DNA from: Bradyrhizobium sp. CCBAU 51627
Lineage (GTDB): Bacteria; Pseudomonadota; Alphaproteobacteria; Rhizobiales; Xanthobacteraceae
Reading direction: 5' to 3'
DNA length: 64,000 bases
NCBI RefSeq assembly: GCF_028128765.1
Contig: NZ_LBJG01000089.1
Coordinates: 62,001 to 126,000 of the forward strand
This document shows, in pieces, positions 8,763 through 17,533 of the stretch. Position numbers and translations under genes: made by a program. Each line of letters begins with the position of its first letter. Position 1 is the first letter of the stretch. Under the pieces are notes generated by a model. The model was not told the DNA's origin, did not search any database, and saw nothing but the letters and a program-made list of their open reading frames with translations.

Positions 8763-8870
8763 TCGCCACCCTTGCATGTATTCGACATCATGTGATGATC
8801 GCCGCATAAGCAACAATCACATTTTGTCTGTTGGCACGAAGATCAATCGCTGCACCGCAATGGGGGGAAC

Positions 8871-10190
8871 ATGTCGAACGTAACGGGCGCCGGCGAGCAG
8901 GCGCAGAGCTATTTTCCGCGTTGGAAGCTCAAGACCTCAGGCGTGATCATGCCGGAGGAACGGCTGTCATGGGGCCAGACCATCGTCTCCGGTCTCCAGC
9001 ATTGCGTCGCGATGTCGGGCTCAACGATCATCGCTCCGTTGCTGATGGGGTTCGATCCCAATGTTGCGGTCCTGTTCTCCGGTATCGGCACGCTGATCTT
9101 CTTCGCCATCGTCGCGGGGCGCGTGCCGAGCTATCTCGGCTCGAGCTTCGCCTTCATCGCCGTCGTCCTCGCCGCCACCGGCTACGCCGGGCATGGGCCG
9201 AACCCGAACATATCAGTTGCGCTCGGCGGCATTGTCGCAGCCGGCGTCCTCTATGGCGTGATCGCGCTGATCGTGATGTGGTCGGGCGTCGGCTGGGTCG
9301 AGCGGCTGCTGTCGCCGGCCGTCACCGGCGCTGTGGTCGCCGCGATCGGGCTCAATCTCGCGCCCGTTGCGGTCAAGGCAGTAAGCGCGAACGGATTCGA
9401 CACCTGGATCGGGCTCGCGACCGTTCTGATCATCGGCGTTGTCGCCGTGGCCGCGCCCGGCCTGTGGCGCCGGCTGCCGATCATTCTCGGGGCGATCGGC
9501 GGATATCTCTTGTACCTCCTGTTTGCGAACGGTCTCGGCTTCGGCAAGCCGATCGACTTCGCGCAACTGGCGGCCGCGCCGTGGTTCGGCCTGCCGAACT
9601 TCACGACGCCGACCTTTCATGCCGATGCGATTGTCCTGATCGCGCCGGTTGCGGTCATCCTCGTCGCCGAGAATCTCGGTCACATCAAGGCAGTCGGCGC
9701 CATGACGGGCCGAAGCCTCGATGCCTATCTCGGCCGCGCCCTGTTCGCCGACAGCCTCGCGACGATCGTGGCCGCCTGCGGCGGCGGCACCGGCGTCACC
9801 ACCTATGCTGAGAATATCGGCGTCATGGCGGCGACCAAGGTCTACTCCACACTGCTGTTTGCCTTCGCCGCCACGGTGTCGATCCTGCTCGGCTTCTCAC
9901 CGAAATTCGGCGCGCTGATCCTGTCGATTCCAGGCCCTGTCATCGGCGGGCTCTCGATCGTCCTGTTCGGATTGATCGCGGCGATGGCCGGCCGGATCTG
10001 GGTCGAGAACAAGGTTGACTTCGCTGATCCCGCCAACCTGATCACCGTCGCGGTGGCGCTGACCGCGGGCGCGGGCGATCTCACACTCAAATTCGGCGCG
10101 TTCACGATCGGCGGGATCGGCACCGCGACCTTCGGCGCGATTATTCTGTATCAGATCCTGACCTCATCGATCGCGCGTCGCGCGATGTGA
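8871..10190 (+). CDS. NCS2/NAT family nucleobase permease (uracil/xanthine, RutG-like)
   Basis: 439 residues with about 12-14 hydrophobic segments. Early LSWGQTIVSGLQHCVAMSGST matches the QH motif of NCS2 carriers (LQH). AENLGHIKAVGAMTGRS and CGGGTGVTTYAENIGVMAATKVYS correspond to the substrate-binding TM8/TM10 region, and FTIGGIGTATFGAI is a late family motif. The AENLGH/TTYAENIG wording is closest to uracil permeases such as UraA/RutG rather than xanthine carriers. It is an inner-membrane proton symporter. The gene is divergent from the dctA remnant and followed by an SDR 72 bases later. No other pyrimidine-degradation gene is in the window. Confidence 0.88.
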   Translation: MSNVTGAGEQAQSYFPRWKLKTSGVIMPEERLSWGQTIVSGLQHCVAMSGSTIIAPLLMGFDPNVAVLFSGIGTLIFFAIVAGRVPSYLGSSFAFIAVVLAATGYAGHGPNPNISVALGGIVAAGVLYGVIALIVMWSGVGWVERLLSPAVTGAVVAAIGLNLAPVAVKAVSANGFDTWIGLATVLIIGVVAVAAPGLWRRLPIILGAIGGYLLYLLFANGLGFGKPIDFAQLAAAPWFGLPNFTTPTFHADAIVLIAPVAVILVAENLGHIKAVGAMTGRSLDAYLGRALFADSLATIVAACGGGTGVTTYAENIGVMAATKVYSTLLFAFAATVSILLGFSPKFGALILSIPGPVIGGLSIVLFGLIAAMAGRIWVENKVDFADPANLITVAVALTAGAGDLTLKFGAFTIGGIGTATFGAIILYQILTSSIARRAM

Positions 10191-10262
10191 ATCCCAGCGA
10201 TGCGCCAGAGGGATGGAACAAAACATCGGTTCCATCCATGATGAAGCATCCGGAGAAACCTC

Positions 10263-11099
10263 ATGCCACAGACCGATCTTCCGACCGCCTTTCCATCACG
10301 CCTCGTCGGCCGTTATGCGCTGGTGACCGGCGCCTCCCAGGGCATCGGCCGCGCCGTTGCCGTCAGGCTCGCCCAGGAAGGCGCGACCGTCGCCATCAAC
10401 TACGTCGATCATCCCGGCACGGCGGAGGAGACGCTTGCGCTGGCGAGGACGGGGTCGAGCGATCGCGGCCACGGCAAGCTCGATCATGTCATCGTCAAGG
10501 CCGACGTCAGCAACGAGCAGGAGGTCGCCGCCATGTTTGAGACGATCCTGGCGCGCTGGAAGCGCCTCGATTGCCTCGTCAACAATGCCGGTTTCCAGCG
10601 GGAATCGCCGAGCGAGGCACTCGACATCGAAACCTATCGCCGCATCATCGACGTCAATCTCAACGGCGCCGTGCTCTGCGCGCAGAAGGCGCTCGCGCAT
10701 TTCGTCGCGCGCGGCGGGGCCGGCTGCATCATCAACTGCTCCAGCGTCCACCAGATCATTCCGAAGCCAGGCTATCTGGCTTATTCCATCAGCAAGGGCG
10801 GCATGGCCAATCTGACCCGCACGCTGGCGCTCGAATTCGCCGGGCGCGGCATTCGCGTCAATGCGGTCGGTCCCGGCGCGATCGACACTCCGATCAACGC
10901 GGCGTGGACGGGTGATGCGGACAAGCGCGGAATCGTCACCAGCCACATACCGCTCGGTCGCGTCGGCACACCGGAAGAGATCGCCGCGGTGTTCGCATTT
11001 CTTGCTTCCGATGATGCCAGCTACATCACGGGGCAAACCATCTATGCCTGCGGCGGCCTCACGCTGTTTCCGGAGTTTCGCGACAATTGGGCGAGCTGA
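10263..11099 (+). CDS. SDR family oxidoreductase (glucose 1-dehydrogenase-like)
   Basis: 278 residues; GGAGAAACCTC precedes the ATG. Cofactor motif TGASQGIGRAV, NNAG in VNNAGFQRE, catalytic Ser in INCSSVHQI, and YxxxK in YSISKGGMANL. The SSVHQIIPKPGYLAYSISK stretch resembles bacterial glucose/sugar 1-dehydrogenase-type SDRs. PGAIDTPIN and SYITGQTIYACGG complete the family C-terminus. Tandem with the NCS2 permease on the same strand, possibly co-transcribed. Physiological substrate unknown. Confidence 0.88.
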   Translation: MPQTDLPTAFPSRLVGRYALVTGASQGIGRAVAVRLAQEGATVAINYVDHPGTAEETLALARTGSSDRGHGKLDHVIVKADVSNEQEVAAMFETILARWKRLDCLVNNAGFQRESPSEALDIETYRRIIDVNLNGAVLCAQKALAHFVARGGAGCIINCSSVHQIIPKPGYLAYSISKGGMANLTRTLALEFAGRGIRVNAVGPGAIDTPINAAWTGDADKRGIVTSHIPLGRVGTPEEIAAVFAFLASDDASYITGQTIYACGGLTLFPEFRDNWAS

Positions 11100-11172
11100 G
11101 CCTCGCCGATTGCGGCAGCGGGGTATCCGGGCGCTCTGGTAAAAGCATGCGGCGCAGACTACATCATGCGCC

Positions 11173-11979
11173 ATGACAGGCTCTCCGCTTCAGGATTTCG
11201 TCGGCCGGCACGAAAAACTGTTCGTGCTGACCGGCGCCGGCTGCAGCACCAATTCGGGCATCCCTGATTATCGCGACAGCCAAGGCAACTGGAAGCGGAC
11301 CCAGCCCGTCGATTTCCAGGCCTTCATGTCGGAAGAGCCTACACGCCAGCGCTACTGGGCGCGCAGCCTGATCGGCTGGCAGCGGTTTGGTCAGGCGAAG
11401 CCGAACGATGCGCATCACGCACTCGCCCAGCTCGAGGCCAACGGCCGCTGCGAGATGCTGCTGACGCAGAACGTCGACCGGTTGCATCAATCTGCGGGTC
11501 ACCGGCGGGTGATCGATCTGCACGGGCGGCTCGACCTGGTGCGCTGCATGGGCTGCGGCGGCAAGACGCCGCGGAGCGAATTCCAGAATGCGCTCGGCCG
11601 TGCCAATCCCGAATGGCTGACGCTCGAAGCTGCGGATGCGCCCGATGGCGATGCCGATCTGGAGCACGCCGAGTTCTCCTCGTTCAAGGTGCCTGCCTGC
11701 GAAGCCTGCGGCGGCATCCTCAAACCTGACGTTGTGTTTTTCGGCGAGAACGTCCCCCGCAATGTGGTCGCTACGGCGCAAGACCACCTGTCGCGGGCCA
11801 GCGCCATGCTGATCGTGGGCTCGTCGCTGATGGTCTACTCCGGCTTCCGCTTTGTGCAGGCCGCGGCGCAGCGCAATATTCCGATCGCCGCGGTCAATCT
11901 CGGGCGCACCCGCGCCGATGATCTCCTCACGCTGAAGGTCGAGGCGCGCTGCGAAGCCGCGCTTGCATTCCTGCTCTGA
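11173..11979 (+). CDS. NAD-dependent protein deacylase, sirtuin family (class II-like)
   Basis: 268 residues. NAD-binding motif LTGAGCSTNSGIPDYR (about 19-34), TQNVD (98-102), catalytic His in DLHGRL (H117), four zinc cysteines C125, C128, C176 and C179 in two CxxC pairs, then LKPDVVFFGENVP and IVGSSLMV. The GAGCSTNSGIPDYR wording and the long insert between the CxxC pairs resemble SIRT4-like class II sirtuins. Sirtuins remove acyl groups from lysines, consuming NAD+. It stands alone between an SDR and the hydantoinase operon; no partner acetyltransferase is near. Confidence 0.92.
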   Translation: MTGSPLQDFVGRHEKLFVLTGAGCSTNSGIPDYRDSQGNWKRTQPVDFQAFMSEEPTRQRYWARSLIGWQRFGQAKPNDAHHALAQLEANGRCEMLLTQNVDRLHQSAGHRRVIDLHGRLDLVRCMGCGGKTPRSEFQNALGRANPEWLTLEAADAPDGDADLEHAEFSSFKVPACEACGGILKPDVVFFGENVPRNVVATAQDHLSRASAMLIVGSSLMVYSGFRFVQAAAQRNIPIAAVNLGRTRADDLLTLKVEARCEAALAFLL

Positions 11980-12004
11980 TCTCGCTCCAGGCGAACATGT
12001 CTTG

Positions 12005-12040
12005 CCTATTGCATAGGTGCCAAGCAGAATAGCTTGGTAC
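12005..12040. promoter_or_regulatory. Two adjacent palindromes upstream of the hydantoinase-TRAP operon
   Basis: CCTAT-TGC-ATAGG (12005-12017) is followed at once by CCAAGCAGAATAGCTTGG (12020-12037, perfect 6-base arms). The second extends outward to 8 of 9 matched positions per arm. They lie about 85-115 bases before the start of the hyuA-type gene, the only promoter-sized gap before this operon, so they are candidate operators. No regulator gene adjoins them. Confidence 0.4.
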
Positions 12041-12120
12041 AGCATTGTCAGCATGCTCGATGGCATGGAAATTGCTGCGTTTTCGCTGTGGGACTTGACG
12101 ATCAGCCGGAGAATTTTGGA

Positions 12121-14205
12121 ATGCTTGAAGGAGCCGAGGTACGGCTTGCCGTCGATATCGGTGGCACATTCACCGACATCGTGCTGGACGTGGGTGCGGT
12201 GCGCAAAACCCGCAAGGTGCTGACGACGCCGCAGCGGCCCGAACAGGCGGTGCTTGACGGCATGCGTCTCATTCTCACCGACGCACGCGCGCATATCAGC
12301 GACATCGACGTCTTCATTCACGGCACCACGCTCGCGACCAACGCCATCATCGAGCGCCGCGGCGCCAAGACCGCGCTGATCGCGACCGACGGATTTCGCG
12401 ACGTGCTCGATATCGGCACCGAGAGCCGCTACGACCAGTATGATCTCACGATCGACAAGCCGAAGCCGCTGGCGCCGCGTAGCTTGCGCTTCACCGTGCC
12501 CGAGCGCGTCGATGCACATGGCGCCGTCCGCCTCCCGCTCGACGAAGCAGCGGTGCGCGCACTCGCGCCGAAATTGCGCGCGCTGGATGTCGAGAGCGTT
12601 GCGATTGCTTTCCTGCACTCCTACGCCAACCCGGAACACGAGCGCCGCGCGGCCGCGATCATCGGCGAGGAAATGCCCGGCGTCTCCGTGACCATGTCGT
12701 CAGCCGTGTGCCCGGAGATCCGCGAGTACGAACGCACTTCCACCGCGGTCGCCAACGCCTATGTCCAGCCGCTGATCGACGGCTATCTCGCGCGCATGGC
12801 GGATGCCTTGCAGGTCGAGCAGTTCCGCGGTGCCATCTATCTCGTCACATCCGGCGGCGGCGTCACCTCGATCGAGACGGCGCGGCGCTTTCCGGTGCGG
12901 CTCGTCGAATCCGGTCCCGCCGGCGGGGCGATCTTCTCGGCACAGATCGCCGCGCGCCTTGGCGAGAGCAAGGTGCTGTCCTTCGACATGGGCGGCACCA
13001 CAGCAAAGATCTGCCTGATCGAGGAATACCAGCCCGAGACCTCGCGCGTGTTCGAGGTCGATCGCGCCGCGCGCTTCCTCAAAGGTTCGGGCCTGCCGGT
13101 ACGCATCCCCGTCATCGAGATGGTCGAGATTGGCGCCGGTGGCGGTTCGATCGCGCATGTTGACGCGATGAAGCGGGTCACTGTCGGCCCCGAGAGCGCC
13201 TCCTCTGAGCCGGGGCCTGCCTGTTACGGCCGCGGCGGCCAGCGTCCAGCAGTGACGGATGCGGATGTCGCGCTTGGCATGATCGATCCCGGCGCGTTTG
13301 CGGGTGGCACGATCAAGCTCGATCCAGAGCTCTCGAAACAGGCGCTGCTTCGGAACGTCGGCGAGCCCTTGGGCCTGTCGGCCGAGACCGCGGCTTACGC
13401 GGTGCACGAGGTCGTCTGCGAGAACATGGCGAGCGCGGCACGCGTGCATGCGGTCGAGCGCGGCGAGATCGTCGGCCAGCACACGCTGATTGCCTTCGGT
13501 GGCGCGGCGCCGCTGCACGCGGCGCGCGTTGCCGAGAAGATCGGCGTCTCCCGCGTCATCGTGCCGTCGAATGCCGGCGTCGGCTCGGCGGTCGGATTCC
13601 TGGCAGCGCCCATCGCCTATGAGCTGGTGCGCAGCCGTCACGTCCGGCTCGACGATTTCGACACCGAAGCGGTCTCGGGCCTCTTGCAGGACATGGTGAC
13701 CGAGGCCCGTGCGCTGGTCGAGCCGGGCGCTGCCGGCGCGCCGGTGAGCGAGCGGCGCGCCGCCTTCATGCGCTATGTCGGCCAGGGTCATGAGATCTCG
13801 GTCGAGCTGCCGAACCGCCCGCTGACCTTGTCCGATCTCGCAGGCCTTCGCCACAAGTTCGAGGCTGATTACTCCGCGATGTTCGAACGTCCGATCCCAG
13901 GCGCGGCGATCGAGGTGCTGAGCTGGTCGGTGCTCGCAACCACCGAGGCCCGCAATCCGCCCGCGGTGACGGCCGTCGCGCGCAAGCCGGCGGCCCAGGC
14001 CTCCGGCAGCCGAAAGTTCTTCGACGGCCGGGCGGGCAAGGTCATCGAGATCCCGCTCTATCGCCGCGAGGACATGGCGCCAGGCGCGACCATTGCCGGT
14101 CCCGCCGTGATCGCGGAGGATGAGACTTCGACCTTCGTCTCCACCAGTTTTGACGCCCATATCGACGGTGCCGGCAGCATCGTCATGGAACGGAAGGCGG
14201 CCTGA
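12121..14205 (+). CDS. Hydantoinase/oxoprolinase family protein, subunit A (HyuA-like)
   Basis: 694 residues from the ATG at 12121, chosen because the actin-like ATPase motif VDIGGTFTDIV then begins at residue 11, as in the family; the frame continues upstream to 12034 without homology. Further family blocks are IHGTTLATNAIIERRG, VTSGGGVTSIETA, LSFDMGGTTAKICLIE, and IGAGGGSIAHVD with EPGPACYGRGG. These enzymes cleave cyclic amides (5-oxoproline, N-methylhydantoin) or carboxylate ketones with ATP, working with subunit B (next gene, 2 bases away). The TRAP transporter behind them suggests import and ATP-driven opening of an external cyclic compound. Confidence 0.9.
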   Translation: MLEGAEVRLAVDIGGTFTDIVLDVGAVRKTRKVLTTPQRPEQAVLDGMRLILTDARAHISDIDVFIHGTTLATNAIIERRGAKTALIATDGFRDVLDIGTESRYDQYDLTIDKPKPLAPRSLRFTVPERVDAHGAVRLPLDEAAVRALAPKLRALDVESVAIAFLHSYANPEHERRAAAIIGEEMPGVSVTMSSAVCPEIREYERTSTAVANAYVQPLIDGYLARMADALQVEQFRGAIYLVTSGGGVTSIETARRFPVRLVESGPAGGAIFSAQIAARLGESKVLSFDMGGTTAKICLIEEYQPETSRVFEVDRAARFLKGSGLPVRIPVIEMVEIGAGGGSIAHVDAMKRVTVGPESASSEPGPACYGRGGQRPAVTDADVALGMIDPGAFAGGTIKLDPELSKQALLRNVGEPLGLSAETAAYAVHEVVCENMASAARVHAVERGEIVGQHTLIAFGGAAPLHAARVAEKIGVSRVIVPSNAGVGSAVGFLAAPIAYELVRSRHVRLDDFDTEAVSGLLQDMVTEARALVEPGAAGAPVSERRAAFMRYVGQGHEISVELPNRPLTLSDLAGLRHKFEADYSAMFERPIPGAAIEVLSWSVLATTEARNPPAVTAVARKPAAQASGSRKFFDGRAGKVIEIPLYRREDMAPGATIAGPAVIAEDETSTFVSTSFDAHIDGAGSIVMERKAA

Positions 14206-14207
14206 TC

Positions 14208-15866
14208 ATGAGCAAGGCAAGCGGCGCGAGCCTGATCGATCTTCAGATCATGTGGCACCGGTTGATCGCGGTGGTCGAGGAGCAGGCGCAGGTGCTGCTC
14301 CGCACCGCCTTCAGTCCGATCGTGCGCGAATGCGGCGACCTCTCGGCCGGCGTGTTCGACCTGAAGGGACGTATGCTGGCGCAGGCGGTGACCGGCACGC
14401 CCGGTCACGTCAACTCGATGGCGGAATCGGTCAAGCATTTCATCAACCATTTCCCGTTGGAGACGATGAAGGAAGGCGATGCCTTCATCACCAACGATCC
14501 CTGGATGGGCACCGGCCATCTCAACGACTTCGTCGTCACCACGCCCTGCTTCAAGGACGGCAAGATCGTCGCGCTATTCTCCTGCACCAGCCATCTCATG
14601 GATATCGGCGGCATCGGCTTCGGGCCTGACGCCACCGACGTGTTCATGGAGGGCCTCTACATCCCCATGCTGAAGCTGATCGACCAGGGCGTCGTCAACG
14701 AGACGCTGATGGCGATGATCCGCACCAACACGCGGCTGCCTATCGACACCGAGGGCGACACCTATTCGCTCGCCGGCTGCAACGACGTCGGCTGCGAGCG
14801 CCTGGTCGAGATGATGACCGAGTTCGGCATCGATACGCTCGACGAACTCGGCGACTATATCTGCGACCGTTCGCGCGAGGCCGTGCTGGCCGAGATCGCC
14901 AAACTGCCGAAGGGGAGCTGGCATAACACAATGGTGGTCGACGGCTATGACACGCCGGTGACGCTGGCCGCGACGCTGACGATCTCGGATCAAGGTATCC
15001 ATGTCGATTTCGACGGCACCTCCGCCGCTTCGAAATTCGGCATCAACGTGCCCTTGTCCTACACCACGGCCTATACGGTGTTCGGTCTCGGCTGCGTCGT
15101 CGCCTCGCAGATCCCGAACAATGCCGGCTCGCTGTCGCCGCTGACGGTGTCGGCGCCCTCAGGCGCGATCTTGAATGCGCCCAAGCCTGCGCCGGTGGCC
15201 TCGCGCCACATCATCGGCCAGATGCTGCCCGACGTCGTGTTCGGTTGTCTGCGCCAGATCATTCCCGAGCGCGTGCCCGCGGAAGGCACCTCTTGCTTGT
15301 GGAATCTCAACGTCCGTGGCCAGACGCGCAGCGGCGTCGGTGGCAATTACGGGTTCTCGATGGCGGTCACAAGCAATGGTGGCACCGGCGCGCGCTTTGC
15401 GAAGGACGGGCTGTCGGCCACTGCCTATCCCAGCGGGGTCCGCGGCACGCCGGTCGAGATCGCGGAAACGCAGACGCCGCTGATCTTCTGGCGCAAGGAG
15501 CTGCGCCCCGATTCCGGCGGCGCGGGACGCACCCGCGGCGGCCTCGGCCAGATCATCGAGGTCGGCAGCGGCGTCGATGCGCCGTTCGACATTCTCGCCG
15601 CGTTCGACCGCATCGATCATCCGCCCCGCGGCCGCAATGGCGGCAAGGACGGCGCGGCCGGCTATGTCGGCCTGAAATCCGGCAAGAAACTGCGTGGCAA
15701 AGGCTTTCAACAAGTGCCGCCCGACGACCGTCTGGTGGTGATGACACCGGGCGGCGCCGGCATCGGTGCTCCCACGGAACGCGGTCGCGCCGCGGTCGAG
15801 GACGATATCGAAAGCGGGCTCGTGTCCGCCGACAAGGCAGTTGCAGTTTATGGGTACGCGCGCTGA
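14208..15866 (+). CDS. Hydantoinase B/oxoprolinase family protein, subunit B (HyuB-like)
   Basis: 552 residues. Family blocks: IVRECGDLSAGVFDLKGRM, FITNDPWMGTGHLNDFV, VPLSYTTAYTVFGLG, and a C-terminal ELRPDSGGAGRTRGGLGQ followed by MTPGGAGIGAPTER. Together with the preceding A subunit it forms the ATP-dependent cyclic-amide hydrolase or carboxylase. The start follows the A stop by 2 bases with AAGGCGG upstream, so translation is coupled. The stop is 33 bases before the TRAP substrate-binding protein. Confidence 0.9.
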   Translation: MSKASGASLIDLQIMWHRLIAVVEEQAQVLLRTAFSPIVRECGDLSAGVFDLKGRMLAQAVTGTPGHVNSMAESVKHFINHFPLETMKEGDAFITNDPWMGTGHLNDFVVTTPCFKDGKIVALFSCTSHLMDIGGIGFGPDATDVFMEGLYIPMLKLIDQGVVNETLMAMIRTNTRLPIDTEGDTYSLAGCNDVGCERLVEMMTEFGIDTLDELGDYICDRSREAVLAEIAKLPKGSWHNTMVVDGYDTPVTLAATLTISDQGIHVDFDGTSAASKFGINVPLSYTTAYTVFGLGCVVASQIPNNAGSLSPLTVSAPSGAILNAPKPAPVASRHIIGQMLPDVVFGCLRQIIPERVPAEGTSCLWNLNVRGQTRSGVGGNYGFSMAVTSNGGTGARFAKDGLSATAYPSGVRGTPVEIAETQTPLIFWRKELRPDSGGAGRTRGGLGQIIEVGSGVDAPFDILAAFDRIDHPPRGRNGGKDGAAGYVGLKSGKKLRGKGFQQVPPDDRLVVMTPGGAGIGAPTERGRAAVEDDIESGLVSADKAVAVYGYAR

Positions 15867-15899
15867 CCCTTCAGTGCGCCTGGCAAACGGAGGGGCTCG

Positions 15900-16901
15900 A
15901 TGATCTCGCGACGTAACTTCACTGTCGGCGCAGCGACGCTGTTCGCCGCCGGCCACATCTCGACCCGCGCGCGGGCCTCGACCGTAAGCTGGGACATGTC
16001 GACCGTGTGGCCCGACGGCAATTTTCACACCCAGAACGCGATGGCGTTCGCGGACGAGGTGAAGAAGCAGACCGGCGGCGCGGTCGCCATCACCGTGAAG
16101 GCCGGCGGCCAGCTCGGCTTCAAGGGACCCGAGCATCTCCGCGCGGTGCGTGACGGCCTCGTGCCGCTCGCCGACGTGCTCAACATCCAGCAGGTCGGCG
16201 ACGAGCCTTTCATGGGCGTCGAGAGCATTCCCTTCCTCTGCGGCTCGATGGACGAATTGAAGGTGCTGCACAAATATGTGCGGCCGGAATACGAGAAGGT
16301 TGCCGCGCGCAATAACCAGAAGATCCTCTACATCGTACCGTGGCCGACGCAGTATCTGCATCTCAAGGTCAAGGTCGCCGACGTCGACGGATTGAAGAAC
16401 ATCAAGATCCGCGTGCCTGACAAGAATGCCGTCGACATGCTGAACGCGATCGGCATGGCGGCCGTGATGATTCCCTGGGGCGAGACGATCCCCGCGCTGG
16501 CGTCCGGCGCTGTCGCCGGCGTCTCCACGTCGGCGGTGTCAGGCGTCGACGGAAAATTCTGGGAATTCCTTAAATACATCTATCCGACCAATCACGTCTG
16601 GTCGTCGCAGATGCTCACGGTCAACCTCGATTCCTGGAAGTCTTTGAGCAGCGATCAGCAGAAATTGATCGAGGGTATCGCAGCCAGGATGGAGCCGGGC
16701 TTCTGGGCCAACTCGCTCAAGGCCGACGTCGACAGCCTCAACCGCCTCAAGGAGGGCGGCATGGAGGTGGTGCCGGTCTCGGACGCGATGATGGCGGACA
16801 TTCGAGCCAAGACCGCGCCGCAGCTCGACGCGTTCCTCAAGCGCGTGCCGGCCGCCGACAAGCCGGTGCGGGCCTATCTCGCCGAAATGAAGCGCGGCTG
16901 A
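15900..16901 (+). CDS. TRAP transporter substrate-binding protein (DctP family)
   Basis: 333 residues. The N-terminus MISRRNFTVGAATLFAAG looks like a twin-arginine signal, and cleavage around residues 25-30 is likely. The mature part has the DctP pattern: dimeric alpha/beta clefts, GGQLGFKGPEHLRAVRDG, and VADVDGLKNIKIRVPD, the segment containing the carboxylate-clamping Arg (KIRVPD). It captures an organic acid in the periplasm for the DctQM permease encoded next. Co-directional with the hydantoinase pair, which suggests the ligand is a cyclic or carboxylated amide, though that is inference. GGAGGGGC lies just before the start. Confidence 0.9.
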   Translation: MISRRNFTVGAATLFAAGHISTRARASTVSWDMSTVWPDGNFHTQNAMAFADEVKKQTGGAVAITVKAGGQLGFKGPEHLRAVRDGLVPLADVLNIQQVGDEPFMGVESIPFLCGSMDELKVLHKYVRPEYEKVAARNNQKILYIVPWPTQYLHLKVKVADVDGLKNIKIRVPDKNAVDMLNAIGMAAVMIPWGETIPALASGAVAGVSTSAVSGVDGKFWEFLKYIYPTNHVWSSQMLTVNLDSWKSLSSDQQKLIEGIAARMEPGFWANSLKADVDSLNRLKEGGMEVVPVSDAMMADIRAKTAPQLDAFLKRVPAADKPVRAYLAEMKRG

Positions 16902-16911
16902 GGGTGAAGCC

Positions 16912-17505
16912 GTGGTGAGCGTCTCGCCCGAAGCTCCGCAGAGCCTCAACGCGGCGGCGCCGGCGCCGCTGCGCATCCTGCTCGATGCGATCGATCGGCT
17001 TGGACGCCTCGACGGCTGGATCGGCGGCGGTTGTCTGCTGAGCTTGACGTTGCTGATGCTGTGCGAGGTCGCAACCCGCTTCCTCTCGAATTTCCTGTCG
17101 TTCGTCCCGCCGACGATCTCGATCGCCTGGGAATACTCTTCCTATCTGATGGCGGCCTCGTTCACTTTCGGAGCCGCGATGACCTTGCGCGTCGGCGGCC
17201 ACATCCGGGTCGTGCTGCTGCTGAAGAACGCACCAGTGCCGGTGCAACGCGTGCTGGAAATCCTTTCAGCTGCAGCCGGCTTTGCCTTCATGGCGTTCCT
17301 CACCTCGGCGATGGCAAAGTTTGCCTACGGCGCCTATGTGCGCGGCCAGGTCTCGACCTCGAGCGATACGCCGCTGTGGTTTCCGGAAAGCGTCGTCACC
17401 TTCGGCATGCTGCTGCTCACGCTGCAGTTCCTGGCACGTGCGATCCAGGCCGTGCTCGGCCTGCCACTGGAGGATCATCGCATGAAGGCCTCCCCCGTCG
17501 AATGA
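16912..17505 (+). CDS. TRAP transporter small permease (DctQ family)
   Basis: 197 residues from a GTG at 16912 behind GAGGGTGAAG; a second in-frame GTG lies at 16915. Four hydrophobic segments are visible (about 45-65, 80-100, 120-145, 160-180). The third-helix region with SIAWEYSSYLMAASFTFGAAM and LRVGGHIRV is the DctQ signature. It binds the large permease to form the Na+-driven inner-membrane channel. Ten bases behind dctP and 28 bases before dctM. Confidence 0.88.
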   Translation: MVSVSPEAPQSLNAAAPAPLRILLDAIDRLGRLDGWIGGGCLLSLTLLMLCEVATRFLSNFLSFVPPTISIAWEYSSYLMAASFTFGAAMTLRVGGHIRVVLLLKNAPVPVQRVLEILSAAAGFAFMAFLTSAMAKFAYGAYVRGQVSTSSDTPLWFPESVVTFGMLLLTLQFLARAIQAVLGLPLEDHRMKASPVE

Positions 17506-17533
17506 TCGCGCCAGCGCCAGGATATCGAATTCC

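Noticed and set aside
12700..14160. Minus-strand open frame of 486 codons opposite the hydantoinase A gene
   Set aside because: Antisense shadow of a clear enzyme gene; no homology-like features.
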